A stretch of 39,288 bases of DNA from Planctomycetota bacterium (GTDB lineage Bacteria > Planctomycetota > Planctomycetia > Pirellulales > JADFKK01): positions 1-39,288 of the forward strand of contig JADFKK010000030.1 in NCBI GenBank assembly GCA_022564995.1, written 5' to 3'. Shown here in pieces: positions 23,611 to 31,103 of this stretch. Each line of letters begins with the position of its first letter. The stretch's first letter is position 1. Both the position numbers and the translations under genes were made by a program. Below the pieces are notes generated by a model. The model searched no databases, was not told the origin of the DNA, and was given only the letters and a program-made list of their open reading frames with translations.

Positions 23611-25413
23611 CTACGCCGCCAGATCGATCGGGCCTTTGGACGTTTTCAGGTTGAACAGGCCGAAAATCTCTTGGCGGTTCAGGCCGTGGCTCTGTTGGCA
23701 TTCGGCGGTGGAGAAGATGGCGTCGAATATCTCACGCTTTTCCTGCAATATCTGGTCGATCCGCTCCTCGATCGTGTGCAGGCTGAGAAATCGGGTCACG
23801 GTCACTGGCCCGGTCACGCCGATCCGGTGACAGCGGTTGATGGCCTGATCCTCGACCGCCGGGTTCCACCAGCGATCGAACAGGAACACATAGCCGGCGA
23901 ACTGAAGATTCAGCCCCACCGCTCCGGCCCCGTACGACATCAGCATCACATGGCAATTCGGGTCGTCGCGAAATTGGGCGATCACGCCGTCGCGCTTGCG
24001 GCTGGGAATTTTCCCATGATACTCGAGTGGGCCAAACCTCTCCAGCCGGCGGCTCAACTCGGCAATCGGCTTGGTCCACTGGCTAAAGACCACCGCCTTC
24101 TTTCCGCTGGCGGCCACCTCCTCCAGATCGGCGTTGAGCCGTTCATACTTGGCGCTGGCACCGGTCACCGGGTCGAAATTGCAGATTTGCTTGAGCCGCA
24201 GCACCAACTCGAAGACGTGTTGGATCGTCGCGGCCTCGCCCATCTCGGACAGCCGCAGCACGCCCTCGTCTTCCGCCACCGAATAGCTCACTCGCTGCTC
24301 GGGCGTGAGGTCCAACTCGGCGTCGCGATACAGCTTAGGCGGCAGATCCTTGAGCACCTTGTCCTTGGTCCGCCGCAGCGTATAGTCGCCGATGGCCCGA
24401 CCCATCCGCCGCGGCTTCATGCTCGGGCAAAGAAAACCGGGCGAAAGGAATTCAAAGATACTGACCAAGTCCTCGGGACTGTTTTCCACCGGCGTTCCGG
24501 TTAGCGCCCAGCTTCGCTGGCGGTTGATGCTGCTAACGACGTGATGGGTTGCCCCGGAGCGGTTTTTGATTCGCTGGGCTTCATCGAGCACAACCAGATC
24601 GAAGTTGACGTCGGCTTCAGCCAGCACGTCGCGATCTCGCACCACCAATTCGTAGTTGGCGATCTTCACCGGCACGTCGGTCTCGCGCCATTGCCACAGC
24701 CGGCGATGCTGGTCACCCTCGACGACACTCACCGGAATCTCCGGTGCCCACATGGCCAGTTCCCGCTGCCAATTCGTAACCAAAGGCTTGGGGCAAATCA
24801 CCAGCACGCGGCGCAGCTCGCCGGCGTGCAGCAGCAGCCGAATCGCGGTGATCGCCTGCATCGTTTTTCCCAGGCCCATTTCGTCGGCCAAGATCGCGGC
24901 GTGGCGGGGATAGAGAAACGCGATGCCGTCCAGTTGATAGGGAAACGGCGGAAACGGCAGCGAAAGCGAGCCTTGCGAAAGCAAGCTTTCCAGCGACGGC
25001 TGCAAGAGATAGTGCAATCGATCTTCGAGCTTGATGATGTCTCGCGGCGGCGCGATGCGCGTGCGGCCGGCCGGTTGTTGCTGCGGCGTTGGTTTTTCGT
25101 CGGCGATCTTCAGCCGCTGGCGGCGGTTGCTTGAATCGACGCCGGTGACCGGGTCGGCCGGCGATTCGTCTTGCCAGGCATCTGCTTCCGGGAAAAAAAA
25201 GCTCCGCGTTCGCACGGCCGGCGGCGAAATCGGCAGAGTGATCGCGCCCGGGCTGGCGACATCGAGCGAGATTTGCGACGTCTTAATCCGCGGCGGTCGC
25301 GACAGCGCGGTTTGCCAGCCGCTGACGTGCGTGGCGACGTCAATCCGCAGCTCGTGGCTATCGACGGCGGGATCGTCCGCCGGTGACCAGCTCCAAAGAA
25401 TGTCGTCGGGCAT
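23611..25413 (-). CDS. SNF2-family DNA-dependent ATPase/helicase
   Basis: The protein has 600 residues. The helicase motifs are complete: FPYQLDGIAFLYPRHAAILA leading into Walker A DEMGLGKTMQA, VLVICPKPLVTNWQREL, the DEAQ box VVLDEAQRIKN, SWALTGTPVEN, then KKAVVFSQWTKPIAEL, MLMSYGAGAVGLNLQFAGYV and HRIGVTGPVTVTRFL. The N-terminal 160 residues are a poorly conserved lead-in. The ATG at 25411-25413 is directly preceded (2 bp) by the end of a family B repeat, so its native ribosome site seems replaced or absent; the longer frame through the repeat is unlikely to be real. The enzyme probably translocates on dsDNA (HepA/Snf2 type). The gene at 25698-26258 lies upstream on the same strand. Confidence 0.92.
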   Translation of the reverse strand: MPDDILWSWSPADDPAVDSHELRIDVATHVSGWQTALSRPPRIKTSQISLDVASPGAITLPISPPAVRTRSFFFPEADAWQDESPADPVTGVDSSNRRQRLKIADEKPTPQQQPAGRTRIAPPRDIIKLEDRLHYLLQPSLESLLSQGSLSLPFPPFPYQLDGIAFLYPRHAAILADEMGLGKTMQAITAIRLLLHAGELRRVLVICPKPLVTNWQRELAMWAPEIPVSVVEGDQHRRLWQWRETDVPVKIANYELVVRDRDVLAEADVNFDLVVLDEAQRIKNRSGATHHVVSSINRQRSWALTGTPVENSPEDLVSIFEFLSPGFLCPSMKPRRMGRAIGDYTLRRTKDKVLKDLPPKLYRDAELDLTPEQRVSYSVAEDEGVLRLSEMGEAATIQHVFELVLRLKQICNFDPVTGASAKYERLNADLEEVAASGKKAVVFSQWTKPIAELSRRLERFGPLEYHGKIPSRKRDGVIAQFRDDPNCHVMLMSYGAGAVGLNLQFAGYVFLFDRWWNPAVEDQAINRCHRIGVTGPVTVTRFLSLHTIEERIDQILQEKREIFDAIFSTAECQQSHGLNRQEIFGLFNLKTSKGPIDLAA

Positions 25414-25415
25414 GT

Positions 25416-25644
25416 TTCTTAGTCCCGGAGGGACGACATCGAATAGCCTGGGGCGCCAGCCCCAGGGATAATGTCGGTTTTCCAGCGGAAAGCCCCGGAG
25501 GGGCGACACACAGCGCGACGTCATCCGATGTCGCCCCTCCGGGGCTTTCAGAACTTAATTCGACCACGATTTCCTGGGGCTCGCGCCCCAGGCTATTCGA
25601 TGTCGCCGCTCCGCGGCTGATTTGCGCAACTTCAAAACTTACGC
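25416..25644 (-). repeat. Interspersed repeat family B, copy 2 (229 bp)
   Basis: Inverted, nearly identical copy of 10209-10438. It fills most of the 284-bp gap between the SNF2 gene and its upstream neighbour and ends 2 bp before the SNF2 ATG. Confidence 0.85.
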
Positions 25645-25697
25645 TTCGCCTTACGATGGTTCCTCGCTTACGCTTCGGGTTACGATGCCCACGCCCA

Positions 25698-26258
25698 TCA
25701 CGCCGCACCCGCGCTCTGCGCCTCTTCGATCGCTTCGCGAATGCGCTCGAACGGTTCGCTTAAATCAAAATCGTCGTCGAGCTGCGCCAACTGCTCGCCA
25801 ACCGCCCGTTGGTCTTCTGCGTAGCCGGGGGCCATGCCCAGCCGGAAACCCGCGTGCGTAAAGGTGACCAGCGAGCCGCCTTCAACGTGTGGCGGGTCGA
25901 TGCGGTGTCGGCCGGCGGTCGTTTCGAACGTCCGCGGCAGCACGACGACGGTCGGCAGCGAAATATGGTCTCGCACGGCCAGCACGGCACTATTATCCGT
26001 CAGCACGATCGAGGGCGTAATTTTCGACTTTTTTACCAAGGTGTGGCCGATTTGCTCGCCGTAGAGGTACGGCAGCAGCGTCGGACCATACAAAATCCGC
26101 TGGGCCCGGTTCGGTTTGACCGGGGCCGTGCAGTGAAATTCCAGCGGTCGGCCGCCGGCATTCAGCAGCAGAAAACCGCCGAAAAGGCCGTGCTGCGGGC
26201 TATCGACCACGGTGAGAAACCCTAGAGCACACCGTGAGTTAGGACCGGTCTCGGACAT
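25698..26258 (-). CDS. Uncharacterised protein upstream of the SNF2 helicase
   Basis: The protein has 186 residues and I do not recognise a family. The ATG at 26256-26258 has an AAAGGGGGTGT ribosome site. Visible parts are LGFLTVVDSPQHGLFGGFLL at the start, LEFHCTAPVKPNRAQRILYG, then LTDNSAVLAVRDHISLPTVV and an acidic C-terminus (LAQLDDDFDLSEPFERIREA). There is no signal peptide or membrane segment. Same strand and adjacency suggest co-transcription with the SNF2 gene before the family B repeat entered the gap. A substrate-recognition or adaptor role for the helicase is only a guess. Confidence 0.75.
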   Translation of the reverse strand: MSETGPNSRCALGFLTVVDSPQHGLFGGFLLLNAGGRPLEFHCTAPVKPNRAQRILYGPTLLPYLYGEQIGHTLVKKSKITPSIVLTDNSAVLAVRDHISLPTVVVLPRTFETTAGRHRIDPPHVEGGSLVTFTHAGFRLGMAPGYAEDQRAVGEQLAQLDDDFDLSEPFERIREAIEEAQSAGAA

Positions 26259-26450
26259 ACACCCCCTTTGCTAGCAAAACTCTTCAGATGCGCTTCAATT
26301 GACCATGATCCCGCTTGGCGCGACGCGCGGTGTGAGCACCCAGCGGTTTTCGCGACCGCCAAGATTCAATTCGGGTGTGAATTGGGGCAGACTTTAGCGG
26401 ATGATACGGCCATCGCAGGGCGGGTGAGGCAGGAAACTGCCACGGGATGC

Positions 26451-26480
26451 TCGACAACGCGGGGAAAACGTGTTTATAAT
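26451..26480 (+). promoter_or_regulatory. Sigma-70-type promoter
   Basis: TCGACA at 26451-26456 and a perfect TATAAT at 26475-26480 are separated by 18 bp. Transcription would start near 26487, just before the ribosome site of the gene at 26506. Confidence 0.55.
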
Positions 26481-26505
26481 GACACTCGAAGGAGCCCTCC
26501 ACGCT

Positions 26506-26964
26506 ATGAAGAATCAGCCCTCGCTATTCACCCAGCTCGACGTTTCGCCCAATTCGCAGCCAGCCCCCGTGGTGCCGGTCTCTGCTTCATCGCAGGAGAC
26601 CAACCAGTTGCTGCGTCAAATGTTGGCCGGCCAAGACCGGCAAAACGAATTGCTCGAAGAGATGACCTCGCAGATCCAGGCTTCGCAACGCCAGCGGGCG
26701 GGCGAACTGGGCCAGTGGAAACAGGCCAACCCACACTTGGCGAAGCGCTGCCGCTATGCGGCCGAGACCCTGAGTAAAGTGCAGACGGCCTTCCTGGAGA
26801 ATCTCACCGACGAAATCCAAGACAACGCCGACGGGATGATGGACGGCGAGTTTGTGCTCAACGAATTTGTCGATCGATTCGGACCGCGGATGGCCCACCT
26901 CAACGGTGTATTGCAATTGTTGACGCAGCTTAGCAGTACGCCGGAAAAGAGCGACGCTTCGTAG
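26506..26964 (+). CDS. Uncharacterised helical protein
   Basis: The protein has 152 residues. The ATG at 26506 is preceded by GGAG at 26490-26493 (12 bp, rather long) and by the TATAAT promoter. The product begins MKNQPSLFTQLDVSPN, then has a long Gln/Glu-rich helical stretch (ETNQLLRQMLAGQDRQNELL, then EEMTSQIQASQRQRAGEL). It ends with a second helical part with acidic residues (ENLTDEIQDNADGMMDGEF). The first helix may form a coiled coil. No membrane segment or catalytic motif was seen. A family D palindrome follows 21 bp after the stop. Confidence 0.75.
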   Translation: MKNQPSLFTQLDVSPNSQPAPVVPVSASSQETNQLLRQMLAGQDRQNELLEEMTSQIQASQRQRAGELGQWKQANPHLAKRCRYAAETLSKVQTAFLENLTDEIQDNADGMMDGEFVLNEFVDRFGPRMAHLNGVLQLLTQLSSTPEKSDAS

Positions 26965-26985
26965 TTCGATAGTGATTCACGTTGG

Positions 26986-27010
26986 CGCGACCAGTGGTCG
27001 CGGCTTTACA
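26986..27010 (+). repeat. Palindromic repeat family D, copy 2
   Basis: CGCGACCAGTGGTCGCGGCT then TTACA; the palindrome GCGACCAGTGGTCGC is off by one central base from perfect. It lies between two plus-strand genes. Confidence 0.75.
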
Positions 27011-27159
27011 GAATCCCGGTTTTTACACTCCCCACCCTTTCGTGCATGGCCCGTGGCGTCGCACGACGCTCGGGCAGCCCACCCTTCAGCGCCGAATTCT
27101 TCAGCCTCGACCCATCCTCGCGACTGGCGCTGTTGCACGTCCTACCCATTGACCTTGCG

Positions 27160-28641
27160 ATGTTGCACGTTGTTGCGCACTGCCGAAGGGCGATCGTTAC
27201 CGCAGCGCTCCTCTTGCTCCTGGCGCCTGTGGGGTGCGGTCGCGTGCTTGCGCCCCTCGACGAGGGCAATCCGCGGACGGACGTTGCGTTTCAAACGACC
27301 GCCCACGTCGACGCCAGCGGACAATGGCCCGGCTGGCGAGGCGGGGCGAAGGCCGGCGTGTCGAGCGATGAGAATGTTGCGATTTCCTGGTCAACCGACC
27401 ATGGCGTGCGCTGGAAGACCACGGTGCCGGGTCGCGGGAACTCTTCGCCGGTCGTTTGGGACGAAGCGGTGTTGATCACCACGGCGGTCGAGAGGCGGCA
27501 TGGGTCGCAATTGAAATTGCTCTGCTACGATCGCGGCAATGGCGCGCTTCGCTGGCAGGCGAACCTGGGGCTTACGCAGTCCGCGACGAGCGACAAGAAC
27601 GGCCATGCTTCGGCCACCGTGGCGACCGACGGCGATGCGATCTTCAGCTACGGCGGCGGGCTGGGATTGTTCTGTCACGATTTCGACGGCCAGCGGCGAT
27701 GGCATGTGACCATCGAGCAAATCGATCACATCTGGGGCACCGCATCGAGCCCCGTGCTGCACGGCAGTCTAGTGATTCAGTTGTGCGAGGGCCGTAGCGG
27801 GTCATTCATAGCGGCGTACGACAAACACAGCGGACAGCAAGTCTGGCGGCAGCAGCGCGACAGCCGGGGCTGCTGGTCGACGCCTGTGATCGTTGAAACT
27901 CGCGTTGGCGAAACGTCGCGTACCGAGTTAATCGTCAACGGCACCGGGGCCGACACGCCGCGCGGCGGCTGGGTCATCGCCTACAATCCGGCCAACGGCG
28001 ATGAGCTTTGGCGGCTCAAAGGAACCACCGACGTGGTGTGCCCCACGTTGATTGTCGGAGAAGATCGCGTCTATAGCACCAGCGGCCGTAACGGGCCGAT
28101 CATCGCCATCAGGCCCGGCGGCGAGGGTGACGTGACGGGCAACAAGAAGTGGCGGCGTTGGCATATTCGGCGCGGCGGCGCTCATGTATCGACCGGCGTG
28201 GCCTACAGGCGACGACTGTTCACCATTAGCGACGGGGGCGTGCTGGCGTGTCGCCGTGCCGAGACGGGCAAAGAGGTGTGGCGGCGCCGGTTGGGGCGCA
28301 ACTTCACCGCCAGCCTGATTGTCGCCGGCGGAAACATCTACGCCACGAGCGAACGCGGCACCGTCTATGTTATGGCGGCCGATGACGCGAACGAGCTGTT
28401 GGCCACCAATCAAATGAACCAACGAACCCTAGCCACCCCCGCCGTCTCGCACGGAGATTTGTTCCTGCGTACCGAGAGCCGACTGTTTTGTATCGCGGCA
28501 GTTGGTTCGGGCGATGATGCAGGGAAAGATGTGTTAGCCGAAGGCGACACGGCGGACAACGAAAGACCATCGCCCAGCCCGTCCGACCCGCAAGACATCG
28601 TGCCAACGCTTCCGGAAGCGACCAGCGCAGGGGACGGGTGA
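27160..28641 (+). CDS. PQQ-like beta-propeller lipoprotein
   Basis: The protein has 493 residues. The ATG at 27160 opens a lipoprotein signal (CRRAIVTAALLLLLAPVGC) with the lipobox APVGC; an upstream frame extension lacks protein character. WPGWRGG near residue 57 and repeated WR.....G...SPV, then W.......G.A.P units are typical of PQQ-like quinoprotein propellers (GQWPGWRGGAKAG, RWKTTVPGRGNSSPVVW, GDELWRLKGTTDVVCPTLIV). No PQQ-binding catalytic set was confirmed, so it is probably a structural or scaffolding propeller like BamB, common in planctomycetes. The C-terminus is a low-complexity Ser/Pro/Asp tail. Related in type to the partial gene at 38705. Confidence 0.88.
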   Translation: MLHVVAHCRRAIVTAALLLLLAPVGCGRVLAPLDEGNPRTDVAFQTTAHVDASGQWPGWRGGAKAGVSSDENVAISWSTDHGVRWKTTVPGRGNSSPVVWDEAVLITTAVERRHGSQLKLLCYDRGNGALRWQANLGLTQSATSDKNGHASATVATDGDAIFSYGGGLGLFCHDFDGQRRWHVTIEQIDHIWGTASSPVLHGSLVIQLCEGRSGSFIAAYDKHSGQQVWRQQRDSRGCWSTPVIVETRVGETSRTELIVNGTGADTPRGGWVIAYNPANGDELWRLKGTTDVVCPTLIVGEDRVYSTSGRNGPIIAIRPGGEGDVTGNKKWRRWHIRRGGAHVSTGVAYRRRLFTISDGGVLACRRAETGKEVWRRRLGRNFTASLIVAGGNIYATSERGTVYVMAADDANELLATNQMNQRTLATPAVSHGDLFLRTESRLFCIAAVGSGDDAGKDVLAEGDTADNERPSPSPSDPQDIVPTLPEATSAGDG

Positions 28642-29054
28642 TTCGTCCAGGTGAATCATTCGCTCGTTCCGAATCTCCGACGACAAAAGCTCCCCACCCG
28701 GGCTTGCCCCGGTGGAAGCAGGGTTTCTGCGCTACCATCGCTGTTGACGCGTAAATTGTCTCGACGTACCGACGCCGGAGGCGTCGGTACGTCGAGACAA
28801 AAGCGGGAGTGTTCGTCGCTGAGGTAGTGCAAAAACGTGCGCTCCACCGGGACAAGCCCGGTGGCGGCGGAGCGTCCGTCTCAGATGCGACGCCCTCTGG
28901 AAACCTGTCACCTTCCTTGTAACCCTTGTCGTGAAATCTACTTGCAATTACTCCCTCGCGACGATAGGATCAACTTCCCATAGTCCACGGCGAGCTTGTC
29001 GCGTGCCACCCGGGACGCATCGCTAGCGGTTCGATTTGTAAAGGCGGGTCAACC
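28642..29054. other. Intergenic region with a family A repeat
   Basis: No gene was recognised in these 413 bp. Copy 2 of family A fills 28688-28873. The last 180 bp upstream of the PEP-CTERM gene should hold its promoter; no clear -35/-10 pair was seen. Confidence 0.5.
28688..28873 (-). repeat. Interspersed repeat family A, copy 2 (186 bp)
   Basis: Inverted match to 23393-23578 with the same length. The central palindrome reads GTCTCGACGTACCGACGCC and its inverse, with paired base changes relative to copy 1 (GTACC..GGTAC here, CTCACC..GGTGAG there). The stem is conserved while the sequence varies. Confidence 0.85.
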
Positions 29055-29702
29055 ATGAAGAATCGAGTTCACGCAGCACGCCGTGTCGGGTTTCTCTTTC
29101 CGTTGATCGTGTTTCTTGCGCCGGTCCCAGTCGCTTTGGCAACGGTCGTTGAGTACGCGGGCCAGGTCACTCACCAAGGCGAGCCGGTGGAAAATGCGTT
29201 TGTCATTGCCGGAACATTGAGCCCAGACCTTAATGCTGTTCGCTACGTTTGTTTCTATGGAGATGCGAGCTGTAATATGCTGTCAAGTCATTATGCGCAG
29301 GCAGTCGCCGACGGCAATTTTCGCCCGATCGGGGATGGAACACATACATCGGCGTCGGGCTCATTTAATGGTTCCGGATCGGCATCCGACATAAGCGGCT
29401 TACCCATTTATCTGTTCGTGCTCAGTGATCAAGATCGCCCTGGGCCATCAGACCCCGATCTCGCCCGTCTGTTTGCGCTCGCTTCCAGCACAGATCCATC
29501 GTGGATAGCCGGCGATATCAATATCATCGACGGACAGGACGCGAACGTGTTTGTATTGGGATCACGCAATGGGACCGCGATAGAAGTTCTGTCCGGTCCC
29601 GTTCCGGAGCCGGCTTCCGGCGTTCTTATGATTTCTGGCATCTTGCTTGCTTTACCGATGTTTCGTCGAAGACGGTTTCGCGGATGCGCGACTAAAGCAT
29701 AA
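29055..29702 (+). CDS. Secreted PEP-CTERM protein
   Basis: The protein has 215 residues. The N-terminal signal peptide (RRVGFLFPLIVFLAPVPVAL) ends near residue 29, and the C-terminus has a PEP-CTERM sorting signal: VPEPASG, a hydrophobic helix (VLMISGILLALPMF) and the basic end RRRRFRG. Such signals are cut by an exosortase in the membrane; none is in the window. The body is polar with SASGSFNGSGSASD-type low complexity and DINIIDGQDANVFVLGS. Expected location is the cell surface or matrix. The gene is less GC-rich than neighbours. The role of the mature domain is unknown. Confidence 0.85.
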   Translation: MKNRVHAARRVGFLFPLIVFLAPVPVALATVVEYAGQVTHQGEPVENAFVIAGTLSPDLNAVRYVCFYGDASCNMLSSHYAQAVADGNFRPIGDGTHTSASGSFNGSGSASDISGLPIYLFVLSDQDRPGPSDPDLARLFALASSTDPSWIAGDINIIDGQDANVFVLGSRNGTAIEVLSGPVPEPASGVLMISGILLALPMFRRRRFRGCATKA

Positions 29703-29725
29703 CGCACGTCACTGGAGAAATAATT

Positions 29726-29941
29726 ATGCGCGACGATCCGATTGTCGACGAAATACGCAAGATTCGCAAAGAGCACACCGACAAATTCAACGGTGATCTT
29801 CATGCAATCTGCGAAGACCTGCGGCGCCAAGAGCGCGAGTCGGAACGAAAGTTTGTGTCCTATCCACCGCGCCCCGTGACGTTGCTCCCCGCTGTCCAGA
29901 CTTCCCAGTCCAGCGTCACTCCGTCACAACACTCGATTTAA
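29726..29941 (+). CDS. Small conserved hydrophilic protein
   Basis: The protein has 71 residues. The ATG at 29726 has GGAG about 10 bp upstream. It begins MRDDPIVDEIRKIRKEHTDK, then FNGDLHAICEDLRRQERES. From memory, this 'mRDDPIveEiR..Re.ha..fn.Dl.aIcaDLr..q' pattern recurs in short proteins of cyanobacteria and planctomycetes, often near toxin-antitoxin genes, with no assigned function. The last 25 residues are Pro/Ser/Thr-rich. It lies 23 bp after the PEP-CTERM gene. An antitoxin-like role is a guess. Confidence 0.75.
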   Translation: MRDDPIVDEIRKIRKEHTDKFNGDLHAICEDLRRQERESERKFVSYPPRPVTLLPAVQTSQSSVTPSQHSI

Positions 29942-29964
29942 CGTCTTGGTTCGCAACACGAACT

Positions 29965-30039
29965 GTAGGTTATGCTTCAGCATAACTGAACCTACGCAAT
30001 GTCGCCGCGGAGGCAGTGTTATGCTGAAGCATAACCTAC
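29965..30039. repeat. Long-armed stem-loop family E (75 bp)
   Basis: The left arm 29965-29986 (GTAGGTTATGCTTCAGCATA then AC) and the right arm 30018-30039 are perfect 22-nt inverses. Each arm contains its own small palindrome (TTATGCTTCAGCATAA). A half copy is at 3640-3661. It lies between two plus-strand genes and may terminate the upstream transcript. Confidence 0.8.
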
Positions 30040-30060
30040 GTCTCAAGGGAGCCGCTCCCC

Positions 30061-30939
30061 GTGAAGGTCGACTTGGTCCAAGCCACCACGCCCGACGGAC
30101 TGCGTCTTGACGGCGCACTGCACGTCGCCGAGCCCTGCGCGAGCGATGCCCCCATCAATGCTGTGCTCTGCCTGCACGGGGCCGGTAGCAATTTCTACTC
30201 GTCGCTGCTGACGGATATCGCACCGCACTTTGTCGAGGCCGGCATCGCGCTGCTGCGGGTTAATACTCGCGGACACGATGGCATTTCGACTTCGGCGACA
30301 GCCACGGGCGCATATCGCGGGGGCGCCGCGTATGAAGACGTCGACGAATGCCGGTACGATGTGCGCGGCTGGATCGACTTTCTACGGCAGCAAGGATACG
30401 AGCGCATCGCCCTGCTCGGTCACAGCCTGGGCGCGATCAAAGCCGTCTACAGCCAGGCTTTCGATCCGCACGAAGCGATCCGCTGCGTTCTGGCGGTCTC
30501 GCCGGCCCGGCTGTCGCATTCGTATTTTCGCGAGACGCCCCGCGGGAGTCGTTTCTTCGACACGCATGCGACCGCCAAGGAGCATGTTGAGGCCGGACGC
30601 GGCGGCACGTTGATGCAGGTGATCGTGCCGATTCCATTGGTCATCACGGCCGCCGGCTACGTCGACAAATACGGACCCGAAGAACGATTCAATATCTTGA
30701 AGTTTGCGGATCGTGTGACCTGTCCGACGTTCTACACCTTTGGAGAACTGGAACTACAGACGGGCATCGCCTTCGTTGGGCTGCCCGAGGCGATTGCGGA
30801 TTTGCCCGAAGGCAAATCGTCGCGCGAAATCATCACGTTGGGCGGCGCCGACCACATGTACACGGGCGTGCGCGATGTGCTGGCCGAGCGATTGATTGCG
30901 TGGTTGCGGGGCCAGCGCGATTCGGATGCGTTGACGTAG
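30061..30939 (+). CDS. Alpha/beta-fold hydrolase (esterase/thioesterase-like)
   Basis: The protein has 292 residues. The GTG at 30061 is the start (AGGGAG about 9 bp upstream). The oxyanion region is CLHGAGSNFYSSL (residues 37-49); the nucleophile elbow GHSLG has Ser122; the catalytic His is likely in GGADHMYTG near residue 265, with an Asp before it. The fold and size fit cytoplasmic carboxylesterases or acyltransferases. It is followed after 164 bp by an AMP-dependent acyl-activating enzyme on the same strand. LuxD, the thioesterase of the lux fatty-acid reductase, is also an alpha/beta hydrolase of about 300 residues, so a similar acyl-releasing job is possible. An unrelated esterase is the alternative. 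Confidence 0.85.
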   Translation: MKVDLVQATTPDGLRLDGALHVAEPCASDAPINAVLCLHGAGSNFYSSLLTDIAPHFVEAGIALLRVNTRGHDGISTSATATGAYRGGAAYEDVDECRYDVRGWIDFLRQQGYERIALLGHSLGAIKAVYSQAFDPHEAIRCVLAVSPARLSHSYFRETPRGSRFFDTHATAKEHVEAGRGGTLMQVIVPIPLVITAAGYVDKYGPEERFNILKFADRVTCPTFYTFGELELQTGIAFVGLPEAIADLPEGKSSREIITLGGADHMYTGVRDVLAERLIAWLRGQRDSDALT

Positions 30940-30956
30940 TTTATCTGGGTGGCGGG

Positions 30957-30981
30957 CGCGACCAATGGTCGCGGCTTTACA
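30957..30981 (+). repeat. Palindromic repeat family D, copy 3
   Basis: CGCGACCAATGGTCGCGGCT then TTACA. It sits 18 bp after the hydrolase stop, before the ligase gene. Confidence 0.75.
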
Positions 30982-31103
30982 GTACCCTGTGGCCGCCCGC
31001 ACTCGGTTGTTTTCTCGCCCGTTTTCGGGTATTTTCAGTCTTTTGTCGCCCCGCGTCTTCCCTCCAACATCGATCCCACTTTGACCCCGCCCAAGGACTC
31101 ACG

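Noticed and set aside
29965..30039. Stem-loop considered as a tRNA or riboswitch
   Set aside because: It is a plain long inverted repeat without cloverleaf features or a conserved aptamer core, and its arms recur elsewhere as a repeat.
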